Assembly (NCBI GenBank): GCA_009760855.2
Contig: WPIO01000214.1
Location: forward strand, 1-64,000
Length of the DNA stretch: 64,000 nt
From: Cristatella mucedo
Lineage: Eukaryota; Bryozoa; Phylactolaemata; Cristatellidae
Direction: 5' to 3'
Shown here: positions 58,138 through 64,000 of the stretch, piece by piece
Numbering within the stretch: the stretch's first letter is position 1
How the letters are laid out: each line of letters begins with the position of its first letter
Made by a program: the position numbers and the translations under genes
The notes under the pieces: generated by a model
What the model saw: only the letters and a program-made list of their open reading frames with translations
What the model was told of the DNA's origin: nothing
Databases searched by the model: none

Positions 58138-58173
58138 AGCGCTCCTCGGAGCAGCGCTGCTCCGAGGAGCGCT
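58138..58173. repeat. perfect 36-bp palindrome
   Basis: Symmetric about the point between 58155 and 58156: AGCGCTCCTCGGAGCAGC meets its exact reverse complement. A partial extra copy of GGAGCAGCGCTCCTC precedes it. Confidence 0.9.
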
Positions 58174-58479
58174 CTTCGCTCCTACTTCCTTTCCGTCCGC
58201 TCGGGTTTCCAGCCGTCTGCGCGCAGTACCACCGCCGTTGCCGACGGCTGGAGACGTACGTTCGCTAGCTCCGCGTACGCTGTCGGCTGCTAATGATGAC
58301 TCCACGGGAGCATGAAGCTTCGGGAGCAGGAAACTGCAGGAAAGGACTCCAGCCGGCAAGTGGCTCTTTAATTAAGGTGCTCGCAGGTCCGCGACGATCG
58401 CGAGGTCTTCGACGGGCTCGCGCACTAAGTTCAAGTTGCTGCAGAGGTCAATTTGTCTTTGTCGAGGTCAGACGACCCG

Positions 58480-58535
58480 AATCCATCCTAAGTTCTCTCA
58501 AGTGCTCTTGGAGGGCGCTATAAACGAATGAATTG
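58480..58535 (+). repeat. degenerate LINE-A/SINE type 3' tail
   Basis: TAAGTTCTCTCAAGTGCTCT, TGGAGGGCGCTATAAACG, AATGAATT resembles the shared tail. Confidence 0.5.
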
Positions 58536-59189
58536 CATTTTTATTTTTTTGCTTGGCAGCGAGCGACATGGTGGGGGCGCGTAGGGACGCCGGTCAAACT
58601 TTCAACTCGGTGCTTAGTGGACATTCCCGACCAGCGTATAAATTAAGCGTCCTCGACATAGGCCGAGTGCGACAGCTTGACGCAGCTTTCGCATGAACCG
58701 ACGTCGTAGAAAGCGCTGAAAGATACCGGAACTCATTCCAGCAGCTCGTGCCCGCACAACCGACTCGCTGTAGTCCCGCGACGCTCCATTAGTCCACTAA
58801 GGAGGAAACTCGTGTACTATTGTGCGCTTAATATCTTGTTATTACGAAGCTATAATAATAATAATAGTCGTATGAAGAAATGATAATCTCGTAATACTGA
58901 ATTGTCGCTACGCTTGCCTTCGCTACTAGAGCCTACCAGAGCATTCGTTAGAAACCGATCGGCCGAGCTAAATGCCCGCTCTCGGCCGGCGCGAGGAAAT
59001 CGAAACGAAGCGGCTAACTGCCGGATAGGAGGCGCGGTCGGTGGGGCGGCTGCAGGTCTTGCTCGAATTTCGCTTTTCGCATACCGCGGTTGGTATTGCG
59101 AGAGCAGACAATTCCTGTCCCGGTCTCAACAACGCCAGCTAGCCGCCGTCCGTGCGGCCTCGATGGCAGGAGGCACGTTGCCATTGTAT

Positions 59190-59193
<4 letters not shown>

Positions 59194-59288
<95 letters not shown>
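59194..59288. repeat. (AC)n then (AT)n
   Basis: About 40 CA units followed by a short TA run. Confidence 0.98.
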
Positions 59289-60763
59289 CGCATGGGTCGG
59301 GCAAGGGGCTAAAGAATTTCAGCTCAGCGCATCTTTCAGCGAATTTTTGGAAGGCTTATAAGCTCTTGACGTCGCCACAGAGACGCGGCCGGTAGGTCTG
59401 TTCTGCTGCGAAGCAGCAGTAGTGCGACCGGCCGCCTCGCTCGCGGCTGCACTCAGGCTAAGCGCGCGGCAGCACTTGCACAGCGAAGCTGTAATGGCAA
59501 CTATAGCTCAGCTGGCGAACTCGTAACGCACCACGCTGTTTCGACGAGCTGCCGTGGCGAACACGAAATTCAGCGCCCAGCTTCGAGTGCAGAAATAAAA
59601 CCTGCTCTTCCGCCGTCGCCTTATTTCCGCAGCATAAACGAATTACCTTGCTTTGAGCGCATTACTTTCCTTCAACTAACAATGCGCAAACGGATTTTCG
59701 AGCACTCGACGCAGCATGTCGTGGCATTTCGAAAGCCCGCGCATTTGAAAGCGCCGGCGTTTGTCGACTCGGATTTTCTTTTTAGCTCGTGCGTCGCCTC
59801 GGCGATTCGATTCAACGTTCGCCGGCTGGCGAGCTTGGCGTCCAAACCCTCATCGCCGCAAGACCGCCTTTGCATCGAGCACTGGGCGTTCGCTGTGGCT
59901 TCGACGCGATGTTCTGTCTGACCGCGTGCTCCAAGCAGCCCGCGCGTCCCCCCCCCTCCCCGGGCTGTCGAACCTAACCGAAATTTTCTCGGTCTCCCTC
60001 AACAGAAAGAGAAGGGACGCCGCCGACCGCTCGTTCGACCACTTGTCATCGATTTCGATGACGGGCTACTTCCGGTTTGAGGCTGACATCATTCGGCGGC
60101 GCCCAGCGACCGTTTTCGCACGATTAGGCGCCGAAATGAGCTTCGAGCTGGCCCGCCGTAATTTGCGCCCGGGCGCGCTAATTAGCGAAAAGTCCTTGCC
60201 CACGCCAGAGCTTCCGTTGCCGAGCCGGCATTAACTGGTTCGGCGAAGCGGCGGCGCGGCCCGATGATGGTCGCAAGTAGCGAGGGCTTCGGGCCGGCGC
60301 GTGGCAACCTTATTTGCCGGCATGCGAAATCCGGACGGCTCTTGCGAGCGCTGTTGCCACTAGCGCCCGACACTGTTTCGCACGAAGCGAGCTCTTCGTT
60401 CCGTTTTGTGCTATCCCCACGTCGAGGTTTTGCAACCGCCTCGCCCGGCCAGTCAGGGATTGGGGCCTTCTAAATAGAGAGCAGCACGAGGCAGCCGCTC
60501 GGCGGTCGCGGCGATAACGCAAAGGCGGAAGCCAGTCATGAGCACTAGCGGGCACCGTGCATTTCGCTAAAGAAAAGGAAACAACTAGATACAAGGGAAG
60601 CAGTCACCTCGTCCTCGAGCGTTACGATAAGACTTCCCACACGTGACGTGGAGCTTTTGTTTCTCTCCGCAGAGGTATTGACTTAGCCGCTACCAATCCG
60701 GCGACTGAGAAAGACCGGCTTTATTCCGCTGTGAATAGCGGCAACCTAGCTTCATTCAGGCCC

Positions 60764-60766
<3 letters not shown>

Positions 60767-60853
<87 letters not shown>

Positions 60854-60870
60854 CAGAGAGAGAGAGCACA
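60767..60870. repeat. (GA)n microsatellite
   Basis: GA run with a single ATACA break near its 3' end. Confidence 0.97.
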
Positions 60871-61863
60871 CATAGGGTACCGAGTACAGATTACGTGTTT
60901 AGCTTCGCATTCTTTTGCGTCTTAAGCCTCCAGCTGCCTCGTGGCGCTTCAGATTGTGTTTTAAAAATGTTCTGCCACTGAGTAGCTTGGCGATGTCGCA
61001 GACATCGCTATAATTAAGCACGCCCGACATATACACGACCGTCGTGCTGCTCACCATATCAAGTTGTCAAATAACTTCTGCTCATCCTCATGGAGTGTCT
61101 GAGCATCCACCCTATCGCTGAGGCCATGTTTGGAGCCAGCATCACCGTTCACTAACAGTTCATGTTGAACGATTCCACGGTGCAACCAATTGACTGGTCT
61201 TATGGAATGCTCCAACGTCGGTAGAGAATCAGTTTTCTTTTCTTTCAGCAACTCGAGTTGTCATATCAAGACAATTTGACCGCACTGCTGTTGACTGCCT
61301 GCATTAGTTCATCTTAACATTAGTGCAACGTCCTGGGACGCACCAGTCAATGGCAAAAGAGCCGGAGCTAATCCACACAGTAACCGAGCTCCAAGGCTTG
61401 GCCCACTCACTGGGCACGACGAATAAAAATACACCCGTAATCAAGATCGAGGCACTAGCTGTTTTTGAATTAGAGCGATAAAGACATCAGGTGACCGAAC
61501 CCAACCGGCATCCATGGATGGAACCGATCGGCTGCACCTTGTTTTGGTCGCTTAAGTGCACAGCACATTGAGCTGGTCACAAAGTTCGACTATATCTGTT
61601 TAGTGCCACCTCTCTTCACTCTATGGGCTAGGCTCCGAGGCAGAAGATCACTGAGTTTGCATGCTGCTCTATGGCTACAAACGACGTGTAACCGCACTGA
61701 TGCCAGTTCACATGCTGCTTAGGTTCATAAGGCTGATGCAAATGCCAACCTTAAGGGCTTAGACCGTTTCCAGAGGAAGTCGCAGGCTTTTCCATGCTCG
61801 AATAATCAAGGGATGGAAATGTTGACTGCATAAAAAATTCAACTCGTGCTGCATAAGATGTAA

Positions 61864-61869
61864 TTTATT
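61864..61869 (-). promoter_or_regulatory. polyadenylation signal of NDPK-A
   Basis: AATAAA on the minus strand about 31 bases after the stop codon. Confidence 0.65.
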
Positions 61870-61899
61870 CCCATTTCGGCAGTTATGAGCACACCATCC

Positions 61900-62029
61900 T
61901 TATGCAAAAGGATTCTCATACACAGACGAATCGGCCACCGGAGTCCAGCTGACAAGCTCTGAGGGGTCAAACCACAAAGCAATCTCCTTCTCTGCTGATT
62001 CAACCGAGTCACTTCCATGAATGATATTC
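61900..62029 (-). CDS. NME1/NME2-like: NDPK-A exon 4 (active-site histidine)
   Basis: Acceptor TTACTTTAG. It encodes [20 protein letters not shown], then [20 protein letters not shown] and FA before the stop. Confidence 0.95.
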
Positions 62030-63442
62030 CTAAAGTAAGCATTCAATAATTGCTCATAGTGACCAGGCAAGAGATGCCAAAGAGATTCAAAATCAAAACG
62101 GCATGATAGCATTCTTTCTGCTTTGTTAAGCCAATAGTTCATACAAATGCACTTACGTCGGCAGACAATTCAATATGACAAGACCAATATAGATTGCACA
62201 GCCGAGCATGCTACAATGAGGGCACCGATAGCACACAAGCTGCACTAGCAGGCAGGCTCGCACTCATACCTGCCAACATCGATGCAGTAGTCGCCCCTGA
62301 TCGTGCCAGGCTTCGAGTCCAGTGGGTTGGTGGCGCCCAGCATGTCTCGGCCAGTCTTGACGGCGGCTTTGCCCTGCCACACCTAAGCACGGATAAAAAA
62401 GGTCAAACAATCTACACGAAACTACACATACATAGAAAACCTAGCACTTGATCACGTCTGACAAACGACTAACAACACCTATGCACGCACGAACCGCAGC
62501 TGCACGCAATAAAGAAAACCCAAAGCGAAGGTCACGCCACAAGCGAGCTACTACTGCAGTCGCCACCAATGATAACAGGCCTTCTAGCACTAGAGTGAGG
62601 GTGTAGCTTACATCTTTACAGACAAGGCAGTTATGCGCCACGCCTGCTCGTTGGTAAGCCTTTATGTCTGCACGAGCACGAGAAAAGTGCACGCCGGCCC
62701 AATCTGCGCTCCTTGGGTGAAGGAATGCGCGCAGCGCCGGCAACCGTGCAATCGGGGCCCGAAACGGGCACACGCGCGACTCGAGAGACGACGTGGCGGC
62801 GGCGGCAACCGCTGGCTGCTTACCATTGCGACGACCGGCCCGGACGCCATGTACTTCACCAAGCCAGAAAAGAAGCTCCTTCCGGCCAAATCGGCGTAGT
62901 GCTTCTCTAAGTGGTCTTTGGTGGGCTTAAACGAACGAAAAGTTACTCGGCTAACAGCGACCGGGCGCCGCACATCAGGTCGGAGCTTGGGGAGGGAGAG
63001 GGGGGCAAGCGATCGTCGCCGCATTCGGTGAGAGAGCAATCGCTGCATCGGACGCCGACGGACGTCCAGTGCCCGCGAAGCGCGGCCGACGGCGTCGTAG
63101 CAGAAGCGAGGCCGTGGGGCTCGCCATTGCAATGCCCCCTCTCAAGTACCACATTAATGAGAGCTTAAAAGCACGCGTTGCAGCAAGAGCTGTTGCCTCC
63201 GCTTTTGTGGCCTCCAAATACGGTCGAGTGCTATCTCCACGTATGTATGTAAGGCCAGGCTGCGCGAGCCGCCGCCGCCGAGGGGTCGCGGGCGCCAGTA
63301 ACGGGCGGCGTACCTGCGTGAACTTCATGGCCACCAGTCGGTAACCTCTCTTTTCAAAGCGGCCGACAATCTCTCCCACAAGCCCTCTTTGAACACCATC
63401 TGGCTTGACCATGATAAACGTCCTCTCTTGGTTGCCGGCCAT
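61900..63442 (-). CDS. NME1/NME2-like: nucleoside diphosphate kinase (NME/nm23 group I), copy A
   Basis: Four exons on the minus strand: 63442-63314, 62925-62824, 62382-62270, 62029-61900; 157 residues. Signatures: [20 protein letters not shown], the tyrosine-containing [46 protein letters not shown] and the active-site RNIIHGSDS. All nucleotide-binding residues of group I NDPKs appear kept. It is closer to the common animal NME1/NME2 pattern than copy B and has a short ENPFA extension after the usual VYE end. An in-frame GTG at 63460 is not needed as start because ATG 63442 gives the family N-terminus. Confidence 0.95.
62270..62382 (-). CDS. NME1/NME2-like: NDPK-A exon 3
   Basis: Acceptor GTGCTTAG, donor AG/GTATGA. 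It encodes [20 protein letters not shown], then [17 protein letters not shown]; the Arg codon is split with exon 4. Confidence 0.95.
62824..62925 (-). CDS. NME1/NME2-like: NDPK-A exon 2
   Basis: Acceptor CGTTTAAG, donor ATG/GTAAGC; 34 codons, [20 protein letters not shown] and [14 protein letters not shown]. Confidence 0.95.
63314..63442 (-). CDS. NME1/NME2-like: NDPK-A exon 1
   Basis: 43 codons from ATG 63442 to donor CAG/GTACGC. It encodes [20 protein letters not shown], then [20 protein letters not shown] and FTQ. Confidence 0.95.
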
Positions 63443-63460
63443 TCTAGCTATCGAGTTCAC

Positions 63461-63810
63461 GGACTACGAGGTGTACACGAGTCACACCACCGGCGGGGCG
63501 ATACAGGAAGGCAGGGACCGTGCGCGCGCACACGCTTCATCCGGGCTGTGGGGCCCACGTCGTTAACACGGACACAGTACTCGGTAATGCTACCCAATCT
63601 TCGTAAGATACACAAGATTTAATGTCTTATTTAAATTAAATTTTATTTATTTCTATTATTCAATTAAGTAGCCTAACTTAGCTGACAAGGAAGCTCGTAT
63701 TTACCGGCCTGTGCAGCTACTGCTCCGTCCTCCAGGTTACATTCCAAATAGAAATTAATCAAAGAAATAGAAAAGTCTTATTAATTGGGAGACAACGCGG
63801 AGTATTTTTA
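63461..63810. other. upstream region of NDPK-A
   Basis: The proximal 100 bp are GC-rich, while 63600-63670 is AT-rich (TTTAAATTAAATTTTATTTA). No TATA box is obvious. Confidence 0.35.
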
Positions 63811-63980
63811 CTAGATTTTAATGATTCGGATCTTCCCTCTTTGCGAAAGACGTCTACTGGCCTTGACGAGCGAGCGCATTTGGTCGCCGTTCGCAGCCGC
63901 TTCCGGGTACTCGTTGCTAGGCACCGCGCTAGGTGTTTTAAGTGACCGAGAAAATGCAACGGATCGATGAGACGTCGTGG
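63811..63980 (-). other. possible terminal exon of a further minus-strand gene
   Basis: A minus-strand frame open from about 63980 to a TAG at 63813-63811 ends SNEYPEAAANGDQMRSLVKA, then SRRLSQRGKIRIIKI. Possible acceptors CACCTAG and TGCCTAG lie within it. No family is recognised and the rest would lie beyond the window edge. Confidence 0.25.
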
Positions 63981-64000
63981 TCACTTACAATTGCCAGCCA

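Larger units (their letters stand above)
58540..61860. other. spacer between NDPK copies
   Basis: Contains two microsatellites, listed separately. No gene was recognised; the frames at 59.7-60.6 kb and 61.05-61.25 kb carry no family motif. Confidence 0.4.

Noticed and set aside
59500-59570. Possible tRNA gene (TAGCTCAGCTGG)
   Set aside because: Has an A-box-like word but no B box or cloverleaf pairing.

Overview
The window is a piece of an animal (metazoan) nuclear genome, probably from an invertebrate. It contains intron-rich genes with GT-AG splice sites, TATA and AATAAA signals, many decayed non-LTR retrotransposons, tRNA-derived SINEs, a hAT transposon, and very long (CT)n/(GA)n, (GT)n and (AT)n arrays. 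A homologue of the animal GRXCR family supports Metazoa. The species cannot be named from sequence alone. Most long uninterrupted reading frames are artefacts of the dinucleotide repeats; the real genes were recovered as short exons with matching splice phases and family motifs.

Layout. 0.3-1.7 kb: decayed LINE copy. 2.6-5.3 kb: broken hAT transposase (DUF4371 type) on the minus strand. 5.98-40.27 kb: one plus-strand gene of about 15 exons for an 11-TM amino acid transporter of the AAAP/SLC32-36-38 superfamily. It has about 1.8 kb of coding sequence in 34 kb, and its introns carry at least two LINE families, SINEs, a nested DNA transposon with a 9-bp target duplication, and most of the microsatellites. 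43.68-47.78 kb: a minus-strand GRXCR1/2-like gene (glutaredoxin-like domain plus C-terminal CxxC zinc-binding repeats). 51.8-55.16 kb and 61.9-63.44 kb: two minus-strand nucleoside diphosphate kinase (nm23/NME) genes, each with four exons and identical intron positions and phases, which are tandem paralogues. 56-61.8 kb: GC-rich spacer with an 11-bp minisatellite, a perfect 36-bp palindrome and microsatellites.

The four genes share no pathway that I can see. The transporter moves amino acids across a membrane, the GRXCR protein is probably a cytoskeletal/redox-type adaptor, and the two NDPKs balance NTP pools. The mobile elements explain much of the remaining structure. LINE family A (CR1/L2-like) and at least one SINE end in a near-identical 3' tail, as expected for a SINE mobilised by a partner LINE.
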